In this document: positions 17,248 through 25,111 of the stretch, piece after piece | Position numbering within the stretch: position 1 is the first letter of the stretch | Layout: every line of letters starts with the position of its first letter | Source of the DNA: Actinomycetota bacterium | GTDB taxonomy: Bacteria; Actinomycetota; Actinomycetes; Actinomycetales; Microbacteriaceae | Length of the DNA: 64,000 nt | Reading direction: 5' to 3' | NCBI GenBank assembly: GCA_030838475.1 | Contig: JAUZFP010000100.1 | Span: 1-64,000 of the forward strand | Program-made: the position numbers and the translations under genes | The notes under the pieces: generated by a model | Databases searched by the model: none | What the model was told of the DNA's origin: nothing | The model's input: only the letters and a program-made list of their open reading frames with translations

Positions 17248-19812
17248 CTACTTGTGGTCTCGCGAAACGGTCTCGCCGAGCGGGACCTCTTCGTCCTCGT
17301 CATCCGACTCGACCGGCGGGGAGAACCGACGGAAGTAGATGTAGACGCCGACGCACACCGCAGCGAATGCGGCGAGCACGACGATCCAGATCCACAGCGA
17401 GCCGTGGAGCGCATCCCAGTTGCCTTCCCATGGGACCACCGCCAGCACGAAGACGACCAGGGTGAGGAAGTAGAAGATGCCCCACAGCACGCGCGAGTGG
17501 TCGTAGACGCGCTGACCCTCGAGGAATCGGAGCGGAAGCAGTTCGACCAGCAGCGCGACGACCCCCTCGGTGGTGATCGCGACGAGTGTCTCGACCAGCA
17601 GCGCCAACCCGAAGGTTCCGCCTTCGTTGCCGCCGAGCGTGAGGGTCGAGTATCCGATCCAGGCGGCGATCGCCATGGTCAGCACGATGCTGGTGCGCAG
17701 CACGATCGTGCGCCAGGCGTAGGTCGCCGCCGATCGCTCCTGAATGGTGAGACCCAGGATGAGTCCGATCAGGAAGCCGGGCGAGAAGTGCAGTGCGCGG
17801 GACACCACGACACCGACGACGGTCAGGATGAGTCCATACGGACGAGTACTCACCGCTGCGATGACGTTCCACTGGACGCGCGCGATCAGTCCGGTGAGTG
17901 CGTTGGCGACGTAACCGACGAAGAACAGCGCGATCCCGCAGGCGAGGATGAGTCGCAGCGAGGCGAGCGTGAACCCGAACTTGGGGTCCGCGAATCCGAA
18001 CAGCACGGCGGTCGCGACGGTGACGATGATGCCGCCGACAACCGGGGTCGACTTGAACCAGGCGCCGAGGCGGCGCAGCCAGCTCGGCATCTTCGCCTTG
18101 CCGAATCGACGCTCGAAGCGGTCGGACTGCTCGGCGATGGTCGCGTTCAGGAGGTGCGCGGGCAGCACCGCAAGAAGGAGGAGCACGAGTCCGATCTCGA
18201 ACGCCGACACGATCTTGTTCGGGTGCACCGCGATATCCGCGAACGGGGTCAGCGCCTTGGTCAGGATGTTCGGAGCAAGTCCGGATCCCCCGCCGTTTTC
18301 CCCGTTGCCGTGCGTTGCGGTCGGCTTCGTGGTGTCAACACTCGTCTTGCCCGACGAGCCGGAGGATGCCGCCGGCAGCGCGGTCACGGTGATCGGCTGC
18401 TGCTTGGTCGTGGTCACGATGCCGGGTCCGGATGCGGTGACCTCGATCGTGTGTGCGCCCAGCTCGACGTCGGCCGGGACGGTCGCGGTCTGGCTGAAGG
18501 TTCCGTCGGCCGCCGCGACGACGGTGCCGAGATCGGTCGGCACCGAGTGCAGGATGGTGTCAAGGGACGTGCCTGCCGGAAGTCCGGTACCGGAGATGGT
18601 GAGGATGTCGCCGGGGTGAACGTCGGTCAGGTCACCGCCGATGGTGAACGACCAGTTGGGCGTCGTGTCGCCGCTGCCGCCGCCCGGCACGGTGGGAGCC
18701 GTGACCACGACCGTGCCCATGGTGACGAGGTCGGAGAGCGCCCCCGTCAGGTAGTACGCGCCAAAGGTGTTGGCAACGTCTCGGGCGGCTAAGGACCCCT
18801 GGTCTTGAGCAGCCGCGAAGTACATGTGAGATCCAACGGAAAGGACGCCGAGGTTGCAACTCCACGGTGACGAAGCCGGGGCATTCGTACGTCCCGCCAC
18901 TGGCACGATGGCGACCGTGCACACCTTCGCGCCGGACTGATCGAACACGAGCACGTTGCCTGTGGGATTGCCGGGGACCGTGCCCGCGATGGTGACCGAG
19001 CGGTCACTGTTCTTAACGAAAACTGGGTCACGGGCACTCGGTGCAGCCTGCACTTCGAACACCGTCTCCACCGGGCTACCGAGAATGTAGTCTCCGCCAT
19101 CGCCCGGTGCGGCCTGCTGCGATTCGGCGAGCCAAATCGCGGGGTCGAGAAGGATGGGGCAGGTTGGCGGCTCGCCCTCAGATACAGGGAACGTCTCATC
19201 GAGCGGGCCCGGGCATCCGGCATCGGATGGAGACTCAAATCCGGCGCCGCCGGGGCTGTATTTGTAGAACTGCGTTTCGCCTAGGGTTGCGCCGGCGTCG
19301 GACGATGGCGTCGGTGTGACCGTCATCTGCGCCTTGCCGGTACCTGGATCATGTCCGGGCGTGTAGGTGGGGGCGACATACGGGGTTGGTACCGGCGAAC
19401 TGTCGACGCTGGGCACGACGTCGAACGTAATCAGGGTCTGGCTCGGCGCCCCGTCGGAGTTCGTGTAGTCGACCTCGATTGTGCTTCCATTCGCCGTGTT
19501 AAATCCACTTGTCGCGTAGGAGCAGGACCACGACAGTCCGTCGCTCGGGACGACACATCCCGATGAGGCGGTAACCGTGTCCGTGGCCGGGTTGTTGATC
19601 TGGAATTGTGTGACCGTGGACGTCGAGTCTTTTGTGCCGCTGAATGTGAGCGTGGTCGGAGTACCGGCCACGATCAGTCCGCTGTCGGGGTAGTCGACCC
19701 CGCCCGTCAGTGCATTGTCCGCAAACGCGGGCGCTGCGAGGCCGACACCCGCTCCGAGGGCGAGGCCGAGTGTGGCAACGGCAATAACGATGGGACGAAG
19801 AAAGCGGCGCAC
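17248..19812 (-). CDS. Large surface-exposed multi-pass membrane protein, paralogue 1
   Basis: 854 residues, GTG start. The signal peptide (PIVIAVATLGLALGAGVGLAAPAFA) leads into a divergent extracellular region to about residue 380 containing SWSC and PWSC cysteine motifs. An Ig-like domain follows at about 384-474 (HPGDILTISGTGLPAGTSLD), then a Thr/Gly linker and a C-terminal module of about nine membrane helices (534-827) ending in an acidic tail. From the Ig-like domain onward it is almost identical to the next gene, while the ectodomains differ strongly. The late segment LLVELLPLRFLEG recalls actinobacterial proteins that automated pipelines call FGLLP-motif membrane proteins, but I am not certain of that match. 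Function unknown; an envelope sensor, adhesin or conduit are all possible. Confidence 0.85.
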   Translation of the reverse strand: MRRFLRPIVIAVATLGLALGAGVGLAAPAFADNALTGGVDYPDSGLIVAGTPTTLTFSGTKDSTSTVTQFQINNPATDTVTASSGCVVPSDGLSWSCSYATSGFNTANGSTIEVDYTNSDGAPSQTLITFDVVPSVDSSPVPTPYVAPTYTPGHDPGTGKAQMTVTPTPSSDAGATLGETQFYKYSPGGAGFESPSDAGCPGPLDETFPVSEGEPPTCPILLDPAIWLAESQQAAPGDGGDYILGSPVETVFEVQAAPSARDPVFVKNSDRSVTIAGTVPGNPTGNVLVFDQSGAKVCTVAIVPVAGRTNAPASSPWSCNLGVLSVGSHMYFAAAQDQGSLAARDVANTFGAYYLTGALSDLVTMGTVVVTAPTVPGGGSGDTTPNWSFTIGGDLTDVHPGDILTISGTGLPAGTSLDTILHSVPTDLGTVVAAADGTFSQTATVPADVELGAHTIEVTASGPGIVTTTKQQPITVTALPAASSGSSGKTSVDTTKPTATHGNGENGGGSGLAPNILTKALTPFADIAVHPNKIVSAFEIGLVLLLLAVLPAHLLNATIAEQSDRFERRFGKAKMPSWLRRLGAWFKSTPVVGGIIVTVATAVLFGFADPKFGFTLASLRLILACGIALFFVGYVANALTGLIARVQWNVIAAVSTRPYGLILTVVGVVVSRALHFSPGFLIGLILGLTIQERSAATYAWRTIVLRTSIVLTMAIAAWIGYSTLTLGGNEGGTFGLALLVETLVAITTEGVVALLVELLPLRFLEGQRVYDHSRVLWGIFYFLTLVVFVLAVVPWEGNWDALHGSLWIWIVVLAAFAAVCVGVYIYFRRFSPPVESDDEDEEVPLGETVSRDHK

Positions 19813-19951
19813 GATGTATTCCCGTTCGGGGGCATGAAGGGACTTAAAAGGAGAAGCAAACTCTGTTAGAGGAGATTATGGCCCGAAAAAAGGCTTTCTC
19901 ACCTATGTATTTGTTGCTCACTCACGACGGCGGGCCATCACAGCGCCGGCG

Positions 19952-22498
19952 CTACCTCTTATCGCCTGCCAGCGTTTCGCCCAGTGGCACGCTCTCGTCG
20001 CCCTCATCTTCGTCGTCGAGCGGCGGCGCGAACCGACGGAAATAGATGTAGACGCCGACGCACACGGCGGCGAACGCGGCGAGCACGACGATCCAGATCC
20101 ACAGCGAACCGTGGAGCGCATCCCAGTTGCCTTCCCACGGAACCACCGCCAGCACAAACACGACGAGCGTCAGGACGTAGAAGATTCCCCAGAGCACTCT
20201 GGAGTGCGCGTAGACCCTCTCGCCTTCGAGAAAGCGAAGAGGCAGCAGTTCGACGAGGAGCGCGACAACACCCTCTGTGGTGATTGCAACGAGTGTCTCT
20301 ACTAGCAACGCCGAACCGAAGGTGCCGCCCTCGTGGCCGCCGAGGGTGAGCGTCGAGTACCCGATCCAGGCGGCGATCGCCATCAGGAGCACGATGCTGG
20401 ACCGCAGCACAACCGTGCGCCAGGCGAAGCCCGAGGCCGACTTGCCCTGGATCGTTAGGCCCAGGATGAGCCCGATCAGGAAGCCGGGCGAGAAATGCAG
20501 TGCGCGAGAAATCACGACGCCGACGACGGTCAGAATCAGACCGTACGGGCGCGTGCTCACCGCGGCGACGATGTTCCACTGCACGCGAGCGATGAGCCCG
20601 GTCAGCGCGTTGGCGACATAGCCGACCAGGAACAGCGCGATCCCGCACGCCAGAATCAGGCGAAGCGATGCGAGCGTGAATCCAAAGTTCGGGTCTGCGA
20701 AGCCGAAGAGGATGGCAGTAGCCAGCGTGACGATCACCCCGCCGACGACCGGGGCGGACCTGAACCACGCAGTCAGTCGGGTTAGCCAGTTCGGCGCGCG
20801 GACCTTTCCGAAACGTCGCTCAAACCGCTCCGACTGTTCGGCGATCGTCGCGTTCAGGAGGTGCGCGGGAAGAACGGCCAATAGGAGGAGTACGAGACCA
20901 ATCTCGAACGCAGAGACAATCTTGTTCGGGTGCACCGCGATATCCGCGAACGGTGTCAGCGCCTGGGTCAGGATGTTCGGGGCAATTCCCGAGTTCACGC
21001 CGTTTTCACCGTTGCCGTGCGTCGCGGTCGGCTTCGAGCCGCCAACGTCTGTCTTGCCGCCCGAGCCCGAGACCGACGGTTTCGTCGTCACGGTGATCGC
21101 CTGCTGCTGGGTCGTCGTGACGATGCCGGGACCGGAGGCCGTTACCTCGATGGTGTGGGCACCAAGCTCGACGTCGCTCGGAATCGTCACCGTCTGGGTG
21201 AAGGTTCCGTCCGCGGCCGCGACCACGGTTCCGAGGTCGGTCGGTGTGGAGTGCAGGATGCTGTCGAGAGTCGTTCCCGCGGGAAGTCCGGATCCGGTGA
21301 TGGTGATCGTGTCACCGGGGTGCAGATCGGTGAGGTCGCCGTCGATCGAGAACGACCACACCGGTGTCGTATCGCCCGAGGTTCCATGCGGCGTCGTCGG
21401 CGCGGGGAACGTGACGGTGGGGATGGCTGTTGCCGACGAGAGACCGCCCGGGAGATAGACGCCATACGGCGCGTCCCCAAAGTCGAAATCGTCGATGGAG
21501 ACCGCGCCCTGATCTTGAACGGCCGCCGACAGCGTGTGAGATCCGAAGCCCAGCGCACTTGTCGTGCAGGACCAGTCGTCGACGGTTCCTTCCGGGAATC
21601 CGTCGTCCGGTGTGAACGTCGCCGAGGGGCAGACGATCGCGTTGGCATCGTTCAGCAGTACCACCGAGGCATTGTTGAACGACGAACCGTAAGCGGTACC
21701 CGTAACGGTGACCGTCTGGGCAGCCACGTTCACCGTGGCGGGGTTGATGCTGATGATCGAGTTGTTCTCGACGTAGAAGTACCCGTAGGTCCAGTCGTTC
21801 TCCGTACTGTCACCATCGCCAAAGTCACCCTGCTTGGATTGCACCGTGACGAGCGAGTTATCCGGATAGGCCGGCGAACAGCTCACCTGAGACTGGTGGT
21901 TGACGTCCGTGCCGATCGGAAAATCATCATCGATGCTGCCCGGGCACTTCTGGCCGAGGTTGTTGGTTTCGCCGAGTTGGTAGAACGTCTGGACCCCGAC
22001 CGCGTTGTCGAACGTCCCGGTGACCGTCGCGAAGATGTTCACACCACCGGGAATGAACGAGTACGAGACGGTCGGTGCAGTCGCGTAAAAGGGGTTCTCC
22101 CCGTCCACATAGACGTGGAACGGCAGTTGGTTCTGCACGACCGTGCCATTCGGATTCGTCTCGGAGATGACCATCTCTTCGTTCCCGAACTGCCAGCCGC
22201 CCTCGGCGGGATACCACTGGCATGACCAGGACTGTGAGGTGGCGTCCAGACCAACGCATCCGGTCACCCCCGAGCCATCGGTGGTGTCGAACGACGTCAG
22301 CACAGTGCCCAAGGATTTCGTGCCCTCGAGGAGGACAACCCCCGAGTCGATCGTGAGGGGCAAGTCGTCGGGGTTGATTTGCGCACTGAACCCCGTGTCG
22401 GTGTCACCGAGCGCGGGCGCGGCGAGGCCGACGCTCGCGCCAAGGGCAAGGCCAAGCGACACAAGGGTAATGACAAGGGGGCGAATGGAGCGGCGCAC
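19952..22498 (-). CDS. Large surface-exposed multi-pass membrane protein, paralogue 2
   Basis: 848 residues. I choose the GTG at 22498 because it aligns with the paralogue's own GTG start (VRRSIRPLV against VRRFLRPIV); the track start at 22531 adds 11 residues with no counterpart. The layout matches the neighbour: signal peptide, divergent Cys-bearing ectodomain (SWSCQW, DWSCTT), Ig-like domain at about 378-469, linker THGNGENG, about nine membrane helices at 529-821, acidic tail. The C-terminal halves agree at almost every residue (for example ALHFSPGFLIGLILGLTIQ in both), so the pair arose by recent duplication or is homogenised by gene conversion while the ectodomains diverge. The 139-bp gap between the two genes shows no ORF. 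Function unknown. Confidence 0.83.
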   Translation of the reverse strand: MRRSIRPLVITLVSLGLALGASVGLAAPALGDTDTGFSAQINPDDLPLTIDSGVVLLEGTKSLGTVLTSFDTTDGSGVTGCVGLDATSQSWSCQWYPAEGGWQFGNEEMVISETNPNGTVVQNQLPFHVYVDGENPFYATAPTVSYSFIPGGVNIFATVTGTFDNAVGVQTFYQLGETNNLGQKCPGSIDDDFPIGTDVNHQSQVSCSPAYPDNSLVTVQSKQGDFGDGDSTENDWTYGYFYVENNSIISINPATVNVAAQTVTVTGTAYGSSFNNASVVLLNDANAIVCPSATFTPDDGFPEGTVDDWSCTTSALGFGSHTLSAAVQDQGAVSIDDFDFGDAPYGVYLPGGLSSATAIPTVTFPAPTTPHGTSGDTTPVWSFSIDGDLTDLHPGDTITITGSGLPAGTTLDSILHSTPTDLGTVVAAADGTFTQTVTIPSDVELGAHTIEVTASGPGIVTTTQQQAITVTTKPSVSGSGGKTDVGGSKPTATHGNGENGVNSGIAPNILTQALTPFADIAVHPNKIVSAFEIGLVLLLLAVLPAHLLNATIAEQSERFERRFGKVRAPNWLTRLTAWFRSAPVVGGVIVTLATAILFGFADPNFGFTLASLRLILACGIALFLVGYVANALTGLIARVQWNIVAAVSTRPYGLILTVVGVVISRALHFSPGFLIGLILGLTIQGKSASGFAWRTVVLRSSIVLLMAIAAWIGYSTLTLGGHEGGTFGSALLVETLVAITTEGVVALLVELLPLRFLEGERVYAHSRVLWGIFYVLTLVVFVLAVVPWEGNWDALHGSLWIWIVVLAAFAAVCVGVYIYFRRFAPPLDDEDEGDESVPLGETLAGDKR

Positions 22499-22603
22499 GG
22501 GGGACCCATCGGGGAGTGGGACAGAAAACACTGTTGGTGAAATTATGTCGCATAAAACGGTGGCCCCGGTTTCGCGCGCGTTACGGGCTGCGACAATTGC
22601 ACC

Positions 22604-23374
22604 GTGCAGCTTGCCCTTCTCGCCCTCTTTCTCGTCGTCGCGATCCTGCTGGTTGTGCGCGCCGCAAATCGCGAGCGCACGGACTACCGCCGCTTCAAGA
22701 AGCTGAAGACGACCCGCGAGCGGCAGCGGGTGTTCGGCAGATGGCTGCGCGAATCGTTCCTCATTAATGGCGGCATCGCGGTCGCAGTGCTCCTCGCATC
22801 CTGGAATCTGATCGGGCCTGCATCCCGAAGCGCGCTTAAGTCCTGGCCTCTACATTGGTTCCACGAGAACCTGAGTGGTGCATTCGGTGTCGGCTTCTCG
22901 ATCGTTCTCGCGATCATCGTTGCCGTGCTTCTCGTGGTTCCGATGTTCGTACTGCGTCGCCAGGTAAACGAACTCCCGGCGATCGGCGATGTGGGCGCCC
23001 TGCTCCCCCGCACCCGCGGCGAACTCAAATACGGCGTCGGTCTGTCGATCAACGCCGGTGTCGTCGAGGAGCTGCTGTTCCGACTCGGGATGCCCGCCCT
23101 GCTGTTCGGGATCACCGGCAACGGCCTCCTCTCTTTTGTGATCGCATCCCTACTCTTCGGGCTCTTGCACATCTACCAAAAGTTCTGGGGCGTGCTCGGC
23201 GCGACGGTCCTCGGGCTGGCCTTCTCTGCGCTCTATCTGCTCACCGGATCCATCTGGGTCGTGATCGTCGTCCACGCGGTTATCGACCTCCGCTCCCTTG
23301 TTCTGCTGCCGCTCGTCGTGCAGAACGTTTGGAACAAGCTGACAGATCCACCCGCGCCCGACCCCAGCGTCTAG
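22604..23374 (+). CDS. CPBP family intramembrane metalloprotease
   Basis: 256 residues, GTG start, divergent from the membrane-protein pair. About seven hydrophobic segments are present. The CPBP (Abi/CAAX-protease) motifs are all there: EELLFR (Glu pair near 156), FGLLHIYQK with the motif 2 His, and VVHAVIDL with the motif 3 His. These proteases cleave membrane-embedded or membrane-proximal substrates; in bacteria some serve bacteriocin immunity. The substrate is unknown. The alpha/beta hydrolase follows after 9 bp on the same strand, suggesting one transcript. Confidence 0.88.
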   Translation: MQLALLALFLVVAILLVVRAANRERTDYRRFKKLKTTRERQRVFGRWLRESFLINGGIAVAVLLASWNLIGPASRSALKSWPLHWFHENLSGAFGVGFSIVLAIIVAVLLVVPMFVLRRQVNELPAIGDVGALLPRTRGELKYGVGLSINAGVVEELLFRLGMPALLFGITGNGLLSFVIASLLFGLLHIYQKFWGVLGATVLGLAFSALYLLTGSIWVVIVVHAVIDLRSLVLLPLVVQNVWNKLTDPPAPDPSV

Positions 23375-23383
23375 AGTCGCGTC

Positions 23384-24316
23384 ATGGAACCTCTCGCCCC
23401 GGGGATGCGGCGAACCGGCAAGGTCATGCGCCGCATGCCGGGCGCCTCCGTGTCCCGCGCAACACCGGCCGAAATCGAGCGGAACAGTGGGGCTCGTACG
23501 CCGGAGGCGATCGCGTGGCTTCTGCAGGGTGCGAAGCCGAGAGGTGTCACCAGCGAGGACCGCACGGTCGAGGGGGTCCGGGTGCGGATCTACCGCCCGG
23601 CGGCTAGCCCAGCGACCGACCGCCCTCTCATCCTCTACTTCCACGGCGGCGGTTTCGTCTACGGCGACGTGCGCGGTGGCGACTGGATTTGCGGCACCGT
23701 CGCGAAGGAGCTGGATGCGATCGTCGTGTCGGTCGAGTACCGGCTGGCCCCGAAGCATCCATTCCCGGCGGGAGTCGATGACTGCTACGCCGTGCTCGTG
23801 TGGGCGGCGGCGAACGCCGAGTCCCTCGGCGCCGACGAGAGCAGGATCGGCGTGATCGGCGAGAGTGCTGGAGGCAACCTCGCGGCCGTGGTCGCGCTGA
23901 TGTCGCTGGACCGCAAGGGTCCGGTCATCCGTCACCAGGCCTTGCTCTACCCGGTGACGGGCGCCGGCGACACCGAGAGCCGGCGCGCGAACGCGGATGC
24001 GTTCATCCTGACGCTCGCGGACATGCAGAAATTCGGCGAGCTCTATGCGGGCGATGAGACGGACTGGCGGGTTTCGCCGATCATCGCGAAGTCGCTTACG
24101 GGGCTGCCGCCGGCGATCATCATCGTGGGCGGTCACGACCCCCTGCACGACGACGGAGTTCTGTATGCGGACGCGCTCCGTGCGGCCGGCGTCGACGTTG
24201 AGCTGATCGACTACGCGGCAATGCCGCACGGGTTCATGAATTTCCCCCGATACGCCAAGGATGCGAAGCCCGCGATCGCTGCGGTCGTTGCGTCGCAGCG
24301 TGCGGCACTCGGCTAG
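23384..24316 (+). CDS. Alpha/beta hydrolase, hormone-sensitive-lipase (GDXG) family
   Basis: 310 residues. A cytoplasmic carboxylesterase for short acyl esters. Oxyanion motif HGGGF near residue 88, nucleophile elbow GESAGG (Ser about 161), Asp in GGHDPLHDDG and the catalytic His in MPHGFMNFP complete the triad. The N-terminal cap region starts MEPLAPGMRRTGKVM. It follows the CPBP gene by 9 bp. The natural substrate cannot be inferred. Confidence 0.9.
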   Translation: MEPLAPGMRRTGKVMRRMPGASVSRATPAEIERNSGARTPEAIAWLLQGAKPRGVTSEDRTVEGVRVRIYRPAASPATDRPLILYFHGGGFVYGDVRGGDWICGTVAKELDAIVVSVEYRLAPKHPFPAGVDDCYAVLVWAAANAESLGADESRIGVIGESAGGNLAAVVALMSLDRKGPVIRHQALLYPVTGAGDTESRRANADAFILTLADMQKFGELYAGDETDWRVSPIIAKSLTGLPPAIIIVGGHDPLHDDGVLYADALRAAGVDVELIDYAAMPHGFMNFPRYAKDAKPAIAAVVASQRAALG

Positions 24317-24328
24317 ATCGGAACCGCG

Positions 24329-24694
24329 TCACCGAACCAGTTCGACTCCGGGCTGGCCCGCCCATGCGGTGTCGCAGGTGATGATGTCTGCACCTAGTCG
24401 GTTGCCAAGCGCGAGGCAGAGACGGTCCGCGAGTGACAACCCCGACCCTTTCGACCACAGCGCGGCCGCGGCCTCCGCGTCATCAATGGTGACAGGTTCG
24501 ACGGTCAGATCGAAGCTCAGAAGCGCGCCGCGACCCTGAGCCCAGGAAATGCCGAGCTGAGGTAGCTTCTGTGCGACTTCGGCCCAATTTGCCGCACTGA
24601 AGCAGCCGGCTTCCCTCAGGTATTCGTGAACGACGGATCCGCCGGACTCGCCTCGCAGAAAGGCAAGAAGCGCGGAAGCATCAAAGACCCTCAC
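24329..24694 (-). CDS. vapC: PIN-domain toxin, VapC-like
   Basis: 121 residues, the usual VapC length. PIN nucleases cleave specific RNAs using a cluster of acidic residues: here Asp5 in VFDASALLA, a Glu in ANWAEVAQ, Asp in LSLADRLCL and Asp in ITCDTAWA, all in the expected places. The GTG start overlaps the antitoxin stop (GTGA), the classical order with antitoxin first. Likely RNA target class is unknown. It converges with the HSL hydrolase. Confidence 0.85.
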   Translation of the reverse strand: MRVFDASALLAFLRGESGGSVVHEYLREAGCFSAANWAEVAQKLPQLGISWAQGRGALLSFDLTVEPVTIDDAEAAAALWSKGSGLSLADRLCLALGNRLGADIITCDTAWAGQPGVELVR

Positions 24695-24936
24695 TCGAGA
24701 TCTTCCAACGCCGCGACGGCACGACGCTCGGCCAATAGCTCACCGACGGGATCGGTACCGGCGAGCTGCGAGCGAATTGAGGCGAGGAGGTCGTCTTGAC
24801 TGATAACTCGTACGCCATCAGGTTCCTCGATGAATACGAGCACCGTGCCATCCACCCATCCGTGTCTCTCTCGAAGGGCCGCGGGAATCACAACGCGACC
24901 CTTATTTCCCACCGTTGCAGAATATCCGGCACTCAT
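24691..24936 (-). CDS. vapB: AbrB/MazE-type antitoxin (SpoVT-AbrB domain)
   Basis: 81 residues. The swapped-hairpin DNA-binding domain is visible as ATVGNKGRVVIPAALRERHGW followed by DGTVLVFIEEPDGVRVIS (each quoted in part). The acidic, helical C-terminus (DPVGELLAERRAVAALEDLE) would wrap the PIN toxin. It is co-transcribed with and overlaps the toxin gene. A repeated GAATATCCGG near its start may be the autoregulatory site. Pairing of an AbrB-type antitoxin with a PIN toxin is common. Confidence 0.82.
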   Translation of the reverse strand: MSAGYSATVGNKGRVVIPAALRERHGWVDGTVLVFIEEPDGVRVISQDDLLASIRSQLAGTDPVGELLAERRAVAALEDLE

Positions 24937-24978
24937 GGGTCAAGGGTACCACTCTGGGGAAATCGTGGGAATATCCGG
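24920..24978. repeat. Direct repeat GAATATCCGG at the antitoxin start, putative operator
   Basis: GAATATCCGG occurs at 24920-24929 (inside the first codons of the antitoxin) and at 24969-24978 (upstream), 49 bp apart. The downstream flanks are CACTC and AGTGC, partly complementary. The remainder of the 24937-25111 gap is GC-rich and gene-free. Confidence 0.4.
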
Positions 24979-25111
24979 AGTGCCTGGGTTGGGGAGGACG
25001 AGTTACCTCAGGCACCCCCACCTCGGGGTACAGCGCCCGGAGCCGCTCAGGGGACAGACTGGGGGCGCAGCGATTCGGTCGGGGGGCGCTGTAAATTCGG
25101 GGGAATTTGTA

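Noticed and set aside
15719-17338. 539-residue plus-strand ORF opposite the MFS exporter
   Set aside because: Extremely Arg/Asp-rich and out of phase with a convincing MFS protein on the minus strand.
20930-22225. 431-residue plus-strand ORF opposite paralogue 2
   Set aside because: Arg/Val/Gly-rich mirror translation of a protein whose duplicate confirms the minus-strand frame.
24830-25111. 94-residue N-terminal extension of the NERD helicase
   Set aside because: Reads back through the antitoxin gene; the ATG at 25112 has a ribosome-binding site.
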